A DNA stretch of 58,796 nucleotides from an uncultured Clostridia bacterium (GTDB lineage: Bacteria; Bacillota; Clostridia; Christensenellales; UBA1242), in contig CALVML010000007.1 in the NCBI GenBank assembly GCA_944345705.1, positions 1 through 58,796 on the forward strand, in the 5' to 3' direction. This document shows positions 44,417-52,982 of this stretch, one piece after another. Both the position numbers and the translations under genes were made by a program. Below the pieces are notes generated by a model. The model was given only the letters and a program-made list of their open reading frames with translations, was not told the origin of the DNA and ran no database searches. Every line of letters starts with the position of its first letter. The stretch's first letter is position 1.

Positions 44417-45088
44417 ATGTTTAACAGAAAAGAAATGGAAAGTAAAATTGACAGCTTCAACGATAAAGGTGAAATAGCAAACTTTATACTTAAAAATGTG
44501 CGAGAACTTTTGAATGAAGACAATCTTGCAATCAACGAAGTTTTGGACATCTTTAGTTCCGAAAAATTTCCTAAAGAATTGTTTTATGACGCCAAGTTTA
44601 TGGGTGAATTAGCAGGCATGTCAAAATATTCAGCAGATCTTATATCAAGTATTAGAGTAAATTGCATTAGTAGCGACTTCAACGATCAACTAAAGTTCAG
44701 TCAAGCTCTTGCAAGAAGCATACAAGGAAGTAAATTCTTCTATCAGTATGACTTAATTTGCGGAATAGATAAAGATGAAATAACCGAAGAATTTGTAAAC
44801 AAAATACTTACTACTGATCAGAGAAAAATGTTTATTGAATTTTTGTCCCAACTTGTGATAAGAAATCCAGGAGAAGTATTTAGGTTGCCAGTCATGAGTG
44901 AAAACAGTGCTGATTTTGACGCAGATTTTTATAAATCTGTAATTCATCAAGCGACCAAAATACCACAAGAAGAATTAACATCAGAACCCGAGAGAGCAAC
45001 TCTTGTTGGCCTTTTAGGATTTAGGGATCTTATAGAGAAAAAGCGAGAAGGGAATGCGGGAAGAACAAACGACCTAGAGAAAGAATAA
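44417..45088 (+). CDS. Tandem paralogue B, function unknown
   Basis: A 223-residue duplicate of paralogue A. The N-terminal third is nearly identical; the C-terminal two-thirds have diverged, with short conserved islands such as DFYKSVIHQATKIPQEEL. It ends early because a small insertion brings a stop (EKE), leaving paralogue A's last codons as noncoding sequence downstream. ATG 44417 with AAAGGAG is chosen; the frame extends to 44381 only through the -10 box. Confidence 0.75.
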   Translation: MFNRKEMESKIDSFNDKGEIANFILKNVRELLNEDNLAINEVLDIFSSEKFPKELFYDAKFMGELAGMSKYSADLISSIRVNCISSDFNDQLKFSQALARSIQGSKFFYQYDLICGIDKDEITEEFVNKILTTDQRKMFIEFLSQLVIRNPGEVFRLPVMSENSADFDADFYKSVIHQATKIPQEELTSEPERATLVGLLGFRDLIEKKREGNAGRTNDLEKE

Positions 45089-45124
45089 GGTTCTGGGAGA
45101 AAGATAAAGATAGTAAAACCCATT

Positions 45125-45162
45125 AAACTCTTACAATCAATTCGATTGTAGGAGTTTTTTTT
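45125..45162 (+). terminator. Terminator of paralogue B
   Basis: AAACTCTTACAATC/GATTGTAGGAGTTT with T8. Same family as 44173 and 20032. Confidence 0.9.
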
Positions 45163-45279
45163 GACTCGAATACATCTATTTGCAGTTTATTTAGATTTTC
45201 CTAGTCACTAATTTTATAAATTTCTTGAAATTTATGATAAGTTGTGATATTATTGTTAGGTTAAAAGGTAGAAAAGAAT

Positions 45280-47112
45280 ATGACTAATGAAAATGTGAGA
45301 AATATTGCGATTATTGCCCATGTTGACCATGGCAAAACTTCGCTTGTAAATGAACTTTTAAAGCAAGGCAGTGTATTTAGAGAAAATCAAGTGGTTGAAG
45401 ATAGAGTTATGGACTCAAACGCACTTGAAAGAGAGCGTGGTATTACAATCCTTTCAAAAAACTGCTCATGCATTTATAATGGCGTAAAAATAAATATCAT
45501 TGATACTCCAGGACACGCTGACTTCGGTGGAGAAGTGGAGCGTGTACTTAAAATGGTAGATGGCGTATTGCTTGTGGTTGATGCCTACGAAGGACCTATG
45601 CCACAGACTCGCTTTGTGCTTGAAAAGGCGCTTGAGTTAGGGTTAAAGGTGATTGTTGTCATCAACAAGATTGACAGACAAGATGCTCGCATCAAGGAAG
45701 TTATAGATGAAGTGCTTGAACTGTTTTTGGAACTTGATGCAAATGACGAGCAACTCTCTTCGCCTTTCATATTTGCTTCTGCAAGGGCTGGCATTGCATC
45801 GGATGATCAAAACAAACTCGGCACCGATATGAAGCCACTATTTGAAAAGATCATTGATTATATTCCATCGCCTAGTGGTGATGAAAATGCACCTGCACAA
45901 ATGCTTGTTTCTTCTGCTGAACACAATGATTATGTAGGCAAGCTTGCAATCGGTAAGATCACTCGTGGCAATCTTAAAGTAGGACAAAGTGTGGTATTAT
46001 GCAATTTCCACGAGGAAGGCAAAAAGATAAGAAGCAAGATTGTAACTCTTTATGTATTTGAAGGACTTAAAAAAGTCCCTGTTGAAAGTGCGGGAATTGG
46101 TGAAATCGTATGCGTTGCAGGGCTTGAAGGCGTACAGATAGGTGACACAATTTGTGATAGTGCCTTAATCGAGCCTATTGAATTTGTAAAGATTGCCGAA
46201 CCTAGTGTTGAAATGACATTCATGGTAAACGACAGCCCTTTTGCTGGAAAAGAAGGCAAGTTTGTAACCTCTAGACATTTGCGAGATAGGCTCTATAAGG
46301 AAGCTGTTAAAGATCTTTCGCTCAAAGTTTCTGATGGCGAAACGGCTGAGCAATTCAGAGTTTGTGGACGAGGTGAAATGCACCTTTCTATCCTTATTGA
46401 AAATATGCGCCGTGATGGATATGAATTTCAAGTTTCAATGCCTAAGGTACTTATAAAAATGATAGATGGGGTGAAATGTGAGCCTATTGACAGGCTTATC
46501 CTTGATGTTCCAGATGACTGCACAGGTGTAGTTATGCAAAAGATGGGTATAAGAAAGGGTGAACTCATTCAAATGACTCCACATGGAAGCCGAATAAAGA
46601 TGGAATTCTTTATTCCAGAGCGTGGCCTATTTGGCTTTAAGAGTGAACTTTTGACAGATACTCGTGGAGAGGGTATCATAAATTCAGTATTCCATGACTA
46701 TGAACCTTGGAAGGGCGAGATCAAAAGGCGTGACTATGGCTCGCTTATCGCTCACGAAACAGGCGAGGCGATTGTCTATGGACTTTACAACGCTCAAGAG
46801 CGTGGCGATCTTTTCATAGATCCGGGCACTCCTGTATATGCTGGCATGGTTGTCGGTCAAAATCCAAAGGGCGATGATATAGTTGTCAATGTCTGCAAGA
46901 AAAAACACCTTTCAAACTGCAGAGCATCAGGCTCTGACGAGGCATTGCGCTTGACTCCACCTAGGAGATTAAGCCTTGAAGATGCGATAGAATTCTTGGC
47001 AGATGATGAAATCTTGGAAGTTACTCCAAAGAGTTTCCGCATAAGAAAGATAATTTTAGACCACAATTTGCGTATGCGTGAGCGTGGGAAGATTATGCGC
47101 GGAGAGATTTAA
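45280..47112 (+). CDS. typA: Ribosome-associated GTPase TypA/BipA
   Basis: A 610-residue translational GTPase that binds the ribosome and aids assembly and stress growth. G1 is AHVDHGKTS (13-21), switch I RERGITI (51-57), G3 [14 protein letters not shown] (75-88), G4 NKIDR near 128-132, and G5 SARAG near 166. The BipA C-terminal domain is complete, with [15 protein letters not shown] and [16 protein letters not shown]. Length is standard. The ribosome site is weak (AAGGT). Confidence 0.97.
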   Translation: MTNENVRNIAIIAHVDHGKTSLVNELLKQGSVFRENQVVEDRVMDSNALERERGITILSKNCSCIYNGVKINIIDTPGHADFGGEVERVLKMVDGVLLVVDAYEGPMPQTRFVLEKALELGLKVIVVINKIDRQDARIKEVIDEVLELFLELDANDEQLSSPFIFASARAGIASDDQNKLGTDMKPLFEKIIDYIPSPSGDENAPAQMLVSSAEHNDYVGKLAIGKITRGNLKVGQSVVLCNFHEEGKKIRSKIVTLYVFEGLKKVPVESAGIGEIVCVAGLEGVQIGDTICDSALIEPIEFVKIAEPSVEMTFMVNDSPFAGKEGKFVTSRHLRDRLYKEAVKDLSLKVSDGETAEQFRVCGRGEMHLSILIENMRRDGYEFQVSMPKVLIKMIDGVKCEPIDRLILDVPDDCTGVVMQKMGIRKGELIQMTPHGSRIKMEFFIPERGLFGFKSELLTDTRGEGIINSVFHDYEPWKGEIKRRDYGSLIAHETGEAIVYGLYNAQERGDLFIDPGTPVYAGMVVGQNPKGDDIVVNVCKKKHLSNCRASGSDEALRLTPPRRLSLEDAIEFLADDEILEVTPKSFRIRKIILDHNLRMRERGKIMRGEI

Positions 47113-47191
47113 TAAATCCAATAAAATTTATTTTTGACAAAACACTATACAAATAGATAATTATAAGTTATAATAAAAATAGAGGTGAAAA

Positions 47192-47458
47192 ATGCTACTT
47201 CCTGATCAAAGAAGAGATTTGAGAAAATCATATAAGCGAATTCTATGGTTTATACTTGGTATTTTCTTGTTTGATGCATTCATTTGTTACCTCTTTTTTC
47301 GTTATACAAACATGCATCCAGTCCTTAACGGATTTATCATAATATGCATTACTGCAGTTTTGTACTTGCTCTTTTTGGTAATTTGTGCTAAAATTGATAA
47401 AAAGAAAAAGGAAAAGATGGAAGCGAATAAAAATAAAGATCCATTTACTAAGAAATAA
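47192..47458 (+). CDS. Small two-span membrane protein
   Basis: 88 residues with two transmembrane helices (about 18-38 and 45-66) and a strongly basic cytoplasmic tail (KIDKKKKEKMEANKNK). A TTGACA-16 bp-GATAAT promoter lies just upstream, with GAGGTG before the ATG. It is 18 bases ahead of dnaB and probably co-transcribed. Function unknown. Confidence 0.75.
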   Translation: MLLPDQRRDLRKSYKRILWFILGIFLFDAFICYLFFRYTNMHPVLNGFIIICITAVLYLLFLVICAKIDKKKKEKMEANKNKDPFTKK

Positions 47459-47476
47459 AAGGAGTTAAGTTTTTAC

Positions 47477-48913
47477 ATGGCTGATTTCAAGATAATGCCA
47501 CACAACATAGAAGCAGAACAGGCACTCATCGGCTGTATTTTGATAGACAACGGCGCGCAGATAGATATCCTTGCTATTGTCAAGGAAGATGACTTCTATA
47601 GCGAAGCTCATAAAAGTATCTATAAGGCAATGCAAAAGATCTATACAAGAAGCGTACCGATTGACTTTGTCACGCTTACAGACCAACTTGAACAGGATAA
47701 GATCTTAGACAAGGTTGGCGGAATAGAATATATAACCTTCCTTACAAATGTTGTGCCATCGGCAGTGAATTTTAAATATTATTGTGACATAGTCAAATCT
47801 CATTCAATAAGACGCAAACTCATTGCATCTGGGCAGAAGATTATTGAAGACGCATATCAAAATGAAGATCAAGAAAAATCGCTCCAGTTTGCTGAAAAGG
47901 AAATCTTTGATATATCAGAAAAAGAAGGAAGAAGTGACCTTGAACATGTAGGGCTTGCAGGCGGAGCAATCAAGAAGGTTATCGACAAGTTTGATGCGAT
48001 AGCAAAAGATCCAACCTCAATCAAAGGTATTCCAACAGGACTTAAAGAATTCGATAGACTTACAAATGGTCTTCAAAATAGTGATATCATCTTGCTTGCG
48101 GCAAGACCTGGTGTTGGTAAGACTTCACTTGCCATGAACATTGTCATCAACGCGGCAACTGAGCTTAAGAAAAAATGTGCGGTTTTCTCGCTTGAAATGG
48201 GTGCTGACCAGCTTGTTCAAAGGTCGCTTTGTTCAATGGCAAAAGTCAGCATGGCAAAAGCACTCAATGGTACTATGGATGCTGAAGAATGGAAAAGGAT
48301 ATGGACTGCAACCAAGAAACTTGAGCAGAGCGGACTTTACATAGATACATCTGGCATCACGCCAAGCGAATTGCTTTCAAAATGTAGAAGACTAAAAGCA
48401 AAAGACGGACTTGATCTTGTAATGATCGACTATATCCAACTTATGTCATCACCTGGGACAAGCAAGGATATGAATAGACAAAATCAGGTCAGTGAGATTT
48501 CAAGAAATTTAAAACTTACCGCAAAGGAATTGAATGTACCTATAATTGTGCTTTCTCAATTATCTCGTTCGGTTGAGTCGAGAAAGGAAAACGGATATAG
48601 ACCTATGCTTTCAGACCTTCGTGATTCAGGAGCTATTGAGCAAGATGCCGACATTGTACTATTTCTGTACAACCCTGAGAAATACAATGATATTCCACAG
48701 GAAGATGAGCCAGGCACTGTTGAACTTATCGTTGCAAAACACAGAAATGGAAGTACTGGAACTATCAAACTGCGCTGGATAGGCGAATATACAACTTTTG
48801 TTAATAAAGACGAAAAGATAAATATCAGTTCACATGAAAAAGTGGACTATAGACAAATAGAAGAGAAACCTATAGACAATAATATAAATGTAGATGTCTT
48901 CGATGATGAATAA
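47477..48913 (+). CDS. dnaB: Replicative DNA helicase DnaB
   Basis: A 478-residue hexameric helicase that unwinds DNA at the replication fork. The N-terminal domain begins MPHNIEAEQALIGCIL. The RecA-like core has Walker A ARPGVGKTS (209-217), LEMGADQLVQRSL, Walker B LDLVMIDYIQLM, and the DnaB H3/H4 motifs LSQLSRSVESR and LRDSGAIEQDADIVLFLYNPE. Complete. No intein is visible. The adjoining two envelope genes follow by 20 bases and may be co-transcribed. Confidence 0.97.
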   Translation: MADFKIMPHNIEAEQALIGCILIDNGAQIDILAIVKEDDFYSEAHKSIYKAMQKIYTRSVPIDFVTLTDQLEQDKILDKVGGIEYITFLTNVVPSAVNFKYYCDIVKSHSIRRKLIASGQKIIEDAYQNEDQEKSLQFAEKEIFDISEKEGRSDLEHVGLAGGAIKKVIDKFDAIAKDPTSIKGIPTGLKEFDRLTNGLQNSDIILLAARPGVGKTSLAMNIVINAATELKKKCAVFSLEMGADQLVQRSLCSMAKVSMAKALNGTMDAEEWKRIWTATKKLEQSGLYIDTSGITPSELLSKCRRLKAKDGLDLVMIDYIQLMSSPGTSKDMNRQNQVSEISRNLKLTAKELNVPIIVLSQLSRSVESRKENGYRPMLSDLRDSGAIEQDADIVLFLYNPEKYNDIPQEDEPGTVELIVAKHRNGSTGTIKLRWIGEYTTFVNKDEKINISSHEKVDYRQIEEKPIDNNINVDVFDDE

Positions 48914-48933
48914 GAAGATTAAAAGGAGTGAGA

Positions 48934-49905
48934 ATGGCTGAAAAGAAAGACTACACCACAGGATCGCGAAAGTGGCTTATAATCTTATCTGTACTTGTGC
49001 TAGTTGCAATCATTGCAGTAGTAATCGTTTTGCTTGTGCCAGGCAATACCTACAGCATGGTAGAAGTCTTGCATTCACATTCAACGACCTCGTTTTTGAA
49101 TGTGGATAACACCAGCGAGCGTGAAAATTATGACAAACTGAAGGCGGAGTTCGACATTGCAGTTACTGGCTATAAGCAGGAAGTAGAAGATATAGAAACT
49201 TTAAGTCAAACAATCAACAATGTACTTGATTTCTATGATGAGTATACCATTTTTGCGAAGAACAATGGTACTTTGACGCAAAACTATAAGTCAATCAAAT
49301 CAAACTTAAACAAGGCGAGCAGATTGCAAGACGATATGAATGAGGAGATTGTCACTTTGATTTCTCTTTCAGACAATTCTGACACATATCAGCGTAATGC
49401 ATGGATTGATTTGAGAGTTATATATGTCGACTGGCTTGAGAGTATGCAAAATGCAATTACAAGACTAAATACATGTTATCAAGGCTGTTTTGATCCATCA
49501 TTTACCAATAATAGAGCATCTACTTTAGTACTAAACACAGTTGATGATTATATTGATGTCATAATTAATGATTTCAAGAGCGTAATTGAGAAAGACAAAA
49601 AATCTGGCAGTGTGGAAACATATTCTTATACAATTGCTGGAAAGATTAAACTCTTTAGGGCCTTTGTAAATACTCAATTAAATAGTGAAAATTTTGTTGA
49701 TTACACATTCGACGGACAAACCAAAGTTTTCTACGATGATGTAAATCAGTTCTTCACTCTCTATGATCAAGAGGACTTTAAATATATTATCAGTTCAATC
49801 AATCCAAACGGTGCAATAACTGAAAACTTTGAAGATGTGGACGCTGGTGGAAGTTTAACCTGCCTTGCAAATACTAAGACATTCTTGTCGGGAGGTGAGG
49901 TATGA
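48934..49905 (+). CDS. Single-pass membrane protein, function unknown
   Basis: 323 residues: an N-terminal transmembrane helix at about residues 14-36 and a long external helical domain (for example YDKLKAEFDIAVTGYKQEVEDIETLSQTINNVLDF). ATG 48934 with AAAGGAG is preferred to GTG 48928. Its end overlaps the next lipoprotein gene by 4 bases (ATGA), so the two are translationally coupled and likely work as a pair at the cell surface. Confidence 0.75.
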   Translation: MAEKKDYTTGSRKWLIILSVLVLVAIIAVVIVLLVPGNTYSMVEVLHSHSTTSFLNVDNTSERENYDKLKAEFDIAVTGYKQEVEDIETLSQTINNVLDFYDEYTIFAKNNGTLTQNYKSIKSNLNKASRLQDDMNEEIVTLISLSDNSDTYQRNAWIDLRVIYVDWLESMQNAITRLNTCYQGCFDPSFTNNRASTLVLNTVDDYIDVIINDFKSVIEKDKKSGSVETYSYTIAGKIKLFRAFVNTQLNSENFVDYTFDGQTKVFYDDVNQFFTLYDQEDFKYIISSINPNGAITENFEDVDAGGSLTCLANTKTFLSGGEV

Positions 49906-50942
49906 AGAAGAAAACAATAATTACAGCATTTGTCTGCCTTATTATCGCTTTATCGAGTTTTGTAATGTTTGCTTGTGGCGGTGATGGAAAAACAAGTTAT
50001 CAATACTACACGACATTCTTTAATACTATCAAAACTGAAGGTGCAATGTTTGAAAGTGGAAGTGCTGTTGGTGTTCAGACTAATTATCAACTTAAAAATT
50101 TTCAAAGCAAGACTTTTGATGGAGAAACAGTGACTGCTGTTGACGATGATCAAAATTACTTAATTTTACTTGCAAATGGACTCAATTTTATAGAAAAATA
50201 CTATCCAAGACTTGAAAAAAACAAAAATACTTCTTTAAAGAGTGGTATAAATAGTATGACCGACAGTTTTGATCAATTACTTGTCGAATATCAAAATATT
50301 ATTGATGTCAGTGATAAAGCAAATTACGAAATCTATAATGGCAACTTTGCAAGATATAAATGGCAAACAAAAGATTTTATTAATAATGTTTATCAGTCTG
50401 CGTTAGATTTAGGCAATCTTATCTATGAAGATTTAGATATAGATGGTACGATAGAAACGCTTCATCAAGAAGAAACAAAAACTGAAAGTGATGAAAAGGC
50501 ACCTACAAAAGAAGAAATTGCTGACAAGTTTGAACTTGAATTTTACTTTGACTATCAAAATATTTTGATACTAGAAGACTATAGGGCATTCTTAATGGAT
50601 AGTGCAATAGGACAACAACTTGATTACTCGCTCTATCAAACAGTTGACGGTAGTTTGACTTTGTTTACAGGGGTGATCGGACAGAATTTGAAGGACTTGT
50701 CTGCACAAGAACTTATCTCATATATAGATCTATGCCAAAAATTTGCCTCTGAACGCACATATACAACTGAAGCAATTACCGAATTTTCATGTTACGAATT
50801 TGTAAATGACTATGATCAAAATCTTGACTCCTATGAAAAGAGCGTCAGTGGTGCTAGTATATATAAATTGCAAATTGAAAAATATTTTGGCGACTATATT
50901 TCAAGATTTACAAACTTTGTATCATCAAATGTAGTTGCATAG
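49902..50942 (+). CDS. Lipoprotein paired with the preceding membrane protein
   Basis: 346 residues with lipobox FACG (Cys25). The mature part is helical and acidic (for example ETLHQEETKTESDEKAPTKEEIADKFEL). It overlaps the preceding gene by 4 bases. Both proteins share a similar layout of long helices on the outer face, suggesting a two-part complex. No family is recognised. A terminator follows. Confidence 0.78.
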   Translation: MKKKTIITAFVCLIIALSSFVMFACGGDGKTSYQYYTTFFNTIKTEGAMFESGSAVGVQTNYQLKNFQSKTFDGETVTAVDDDQNYLILLANGLNFIEKYYPRLEKNKNTSLKSGINSMTDSFDQLLVEYQNIIDVSDKANYEIYNGNFARYKWQTKDFINNVYQSALDLGNLIYEDLDIDGTIETLHQEETKTESDEKAPTKEEIADKFELEFYFDYQNILILEDYRAFLMDSAIGQQLDYSLYQTVDGSLTLFTGVIGQNLKDLSAQELISYIDLCQKFASERTYTTEAITEFSCYEFVNDYDQNLDSYEKSVSGASIYKLQIEKYFGDYISRFTNFVSSNVVA

Positions 50943-50981
50943 AAAAATATAAAAGATCATATTATATTATCAATTCAAAAT

Positions 50982-51036
50982 AAAATACACTTTGGAAGTT
51001 AGGCACATGATTTAACTTTTAAAGTGTATTTTTTTG
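50982..51036. terminator. Rho-independent terminator
   Basis: AAAATACACTTT pairs with AAAGTGTATTTT around a loop with internal AAGTTA/TAACTT pairing, flanked by T7. It also lies 3' of the minus-strand XRE gene. Confidence 0.8.
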
Positions 51037-51064
51037 TTACTAATATTTTTTGCTATTTAACTGG

Positions 51065-51265
51065 CTATTTTTCTATATCTAAAATATAATCACTAGTTAC
51101 ATTAAAAATTTTTGTCATTTTAATGATTGACAAAACATCTGGCAAACTTTTATCTAATTCCCAAAGTGATATAGTATCTTGACTTGTAAAAAGAAGTTTT
51201 GCTAGTTCCGTTTGTGTTAAATTCTTCTCTTTCCGAAGTTGTCTAATATTTTTGCCAACACTCAT
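51065..51265 (-). CDS. XRE-family HTH transcriptional regulator
   Basis: A 66-residue repressor consisting only of a Cro/CI-type helix-turn-helix: GKNIRQLRKEKNLTQTELAKLLFTSQDTISLWELDKSLPDVLSIIKMTKIFNVTSDYIL. Start 51265 is chosen because a TATAAT ends 7 bases upstream, which fits a leaderless message; a longer frame to 51295 has no ribosome site and crosses the -10. It is divergent from the lipoprotein gene and probably controls both through the shared TACGAA/TTCGTA operator. Confidence 0.88.
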   Translation of the reverse strand: MSVGKNIRQLRKEKNLTQTELAKLLFTSQDTISLWELDKSLPDVLSIIKMTKIFNVTSDYILDIEK

Positions 51266-51272
51266 ATAGTGT

Positions 51273-51295
51273 ATTATACGAGTTTTTTTCGTCAT
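51273..51295 (-). promoter_or_regulatory. -10 region of the XRE gene with a second half-operator
   Basis: Minus strand TATAAT (51273-51278), with ATACGAG...CGTCATAT overlapping it, resembling one and a half copies of the TACGAA operator. The -35 is weak. Confidence 0.5.
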
Positions 51296-51299
51296 ATAC

Positions 51300-51328
51300 T
51301 TGACATACGAAAAATATTCGTATATAAT
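51300..51328 (+). promoter_or_regulatory. Perfect promoter with operator in the spacer
   Basis: TTGACA (51300-51305), TATAAT (51323-51328) and a 17-bp spacer that is exactly the palindrome TACGAAAAATATTCGTA. A bound XRE dimer would sit between the boxes and block polymerase. Confidence 0.85.
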
Positions 51329-51359
51329 AATGTCATAGTTTGTCGATAAGGAGTGTAGT

Positions 51360-51971
51360 ATGATGGCAAAATTTAAATTTTTATCAATACTTATTATTGT
51401 TTTATTGCCACTTTTAATTTTTACAGGTTGTAGTTATAGTAATGAATATATAAATTCATTTAAACAATACATTAATGATCAAGAAAATAATATAGGTTCG
51501 GGTGAGATTGAACAGAAAGATAATTTGAAAAATGTTATTGAAAGTAAGGGGAGCAAAAATTCTAATGAGAATTTGGTTGCGATATGTATTCCATATTCTA
51601 CAGATGATTCAACTATATTAGAATATTTAGGATTCGATTATCAACAGGATACATTTTTTATTGCTACAATCTTTGATTATAATAATTCATCAGTTTTTGT
51701 ACTGTTGACTTTTACACTTGAGAGTAATAATTGTTTTTATAGTTCATCTTATGAAAGTTCAGGAGTAGAGTTGTTTTCTGGGACTGGACAGGTATCTAGA
51801 AATAGAATAATGACGTTATCATATTTGTATTTTGATGATTATGATGGAAGTTATTCATATAAGTCTAATATGCAAGAATTGACTTTGACTATCATTCAAG
51901 ATACCATCAATATTTATGATAGTTATTTGGAAACATATAATATTAATTTTATAGAAGACTATTTTAGTTAA
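51360..51971 (+). CDS. Lipoprotein under XRE control
   Basis: 203 residues with lipobox FTGC (Cys24). The mature part is short, Ser/Asn-rich and beta-like (for example NSSVFVLLTFTLESNNCFYSSSYESSG). AAGGAG precedes ATG 51360. Its perfect promoter contains an operator, so it should be strongly expressed when the XRE repressor leaves. It is 9 bases upstream of the SHOCT-domain membrane gene, and the two form an operon. Confidence 0.8.
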   Translation: MMAKFKFLSILIIVLLPLLIFTGCSYSNEYINSFKQYINDQENNIGSGEIEQKDNLKNVIESKGSKNSNENLVAICIPYSTDDSTILEYLGFDYQQDTFFIATIFDYNNSSVFVLLTFTLESNNCFYSSSYESSGVELFSGTGQVSRNRIMTLSYLYFDDYDGSYSYKSNMQELTLTIIQDTINIYDSYLETYNINFIEDYFS

Positions 51972-51980
51972 GGAGATTTT

Positions 51981-52862
51981 ATGAAATATATTAAAAGAGA
52001 AGAATTAGGCACATTTCTCAATCTAACTTTCTTTTTTCTAATTGGAATATTATTTTTATTTTCTTTATTTACACCATTATTAAGGGTAAATATGATTAAT
52101 GATCCATATTTAAGTTTAAGTGAAAATGGATTTGACTTTCTATCCTTTTCAAGTATTTTTATGTCGCAAGATTTTGAAGGCTGTAGTATTGTGATTGGAA
52201 TTTTGAGTTTAATCGATTTAATCATCTCTATTTTGTTGATAATTTTATCAAGTTTTTACTTAATATATTATTTGAAAAACAAGTGCCTACCTAATCACAT
52301 TATTTTAAATATTTTATTCTATGTTAGTTTTGCTATGATCATATTATATTGGATAACTGGATTGGTTTTTGTTGTATTATATAACAAGACAGGATATTGG
52401 ATAGATGGTATAGGTTTAGTTAATTCAAGTTACTTTAAAACATCGACTCTTTCCTATATTCCATTAATAATTTTTATATTTTTATGGATAACCTATTTAA
52501 TATTAATTAACTATTTAAAAAAGAAAGGTATAATTATCGAAAAAGATCAAAGTAAAGTAGAGTATACTAACAAACCTATAAAAGATGATGATTTAATCAT
52601 AAATCAGGCTTCAAATTTAAAAATCAATAATGAAAGAAACTTAAATTATAATGTGACAGAGAGAGAAAGAATAAATGTCAATAATGATATCAGTAATGAA
52701 AATAAAAATATCAACCATGAAAGTACAAAAAATGATTATGCGATAAGTAATGATGAGTTTGTAAATATTATGAAAAAATATAAAGAACTTTTAGATGCAA
52801 ACATGCTAACTCAAGATGAGTTTAATAGACTAAAAGAAAATATAATGAATAAGTTAAAATAA
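51981..52862 (+). CDS. Membrane protein with a C-terminal SHOCT domain
   Basis: 293 residues: about four transmembrane segments (roughly 15-36, 70-95, 105-130 and 155-175), a disordered Asn/Asp-rich linker, and a C-terminal SHOCT (short C-terminal) domain, EFVNIMKKYKELLDANMLTQDEFNRLKENIM (about 257-289). SHOCT domains promote oligomerisation. It is second in the XRE-controlled operon with the lipoprotein. Together they form a regulated envelope module, possibly a stress response; the ligand or signal is unknown. Confidence 0.82.
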   Translation: MKYIKREELGTFLNLTFFFLIGILFLFSLFTPLLRVNMINDPYLSLSENGFDFLSFSSIFMSQDFEGCSIVIGILSLIDLIISILLIILSSFYLIYYLKNKCLPNHIILNILFYVSFAMIILYWITGLVFVVLYNKTGYWIDGIGLVNSSYFKTSTLSYIPLIIFIFLWITYLILINYLKKKGIIIEKDQSKVEYTNKPIKDDDLIINQASNLKINNERNLNYNVTERERINVNNDISNENKNINHESTKNDYAISNDEFVNIMKKYKELLDANMLTQDEFNRLKENIMNKLK

Positions 52863-52935
52863 TTCTTATTAAAGGGATAGATACAAAAGATTAAGATAAA
52901 TTAAAGGTTATTTTTTTGTATATAGAACTTTTTAA

Positions 52936-52968
52936 AAAAACGATCTAAAATATAATAGATCGTTTTTA
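52936..52968. terminator. Bidirectional terminator
   Basis: AAAAACGATCTA/TAGATCGTTTTT between two convergent genes. Confidence 0.85.
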
Positions 52969-52982
52969 TTTAATAGGTAATA

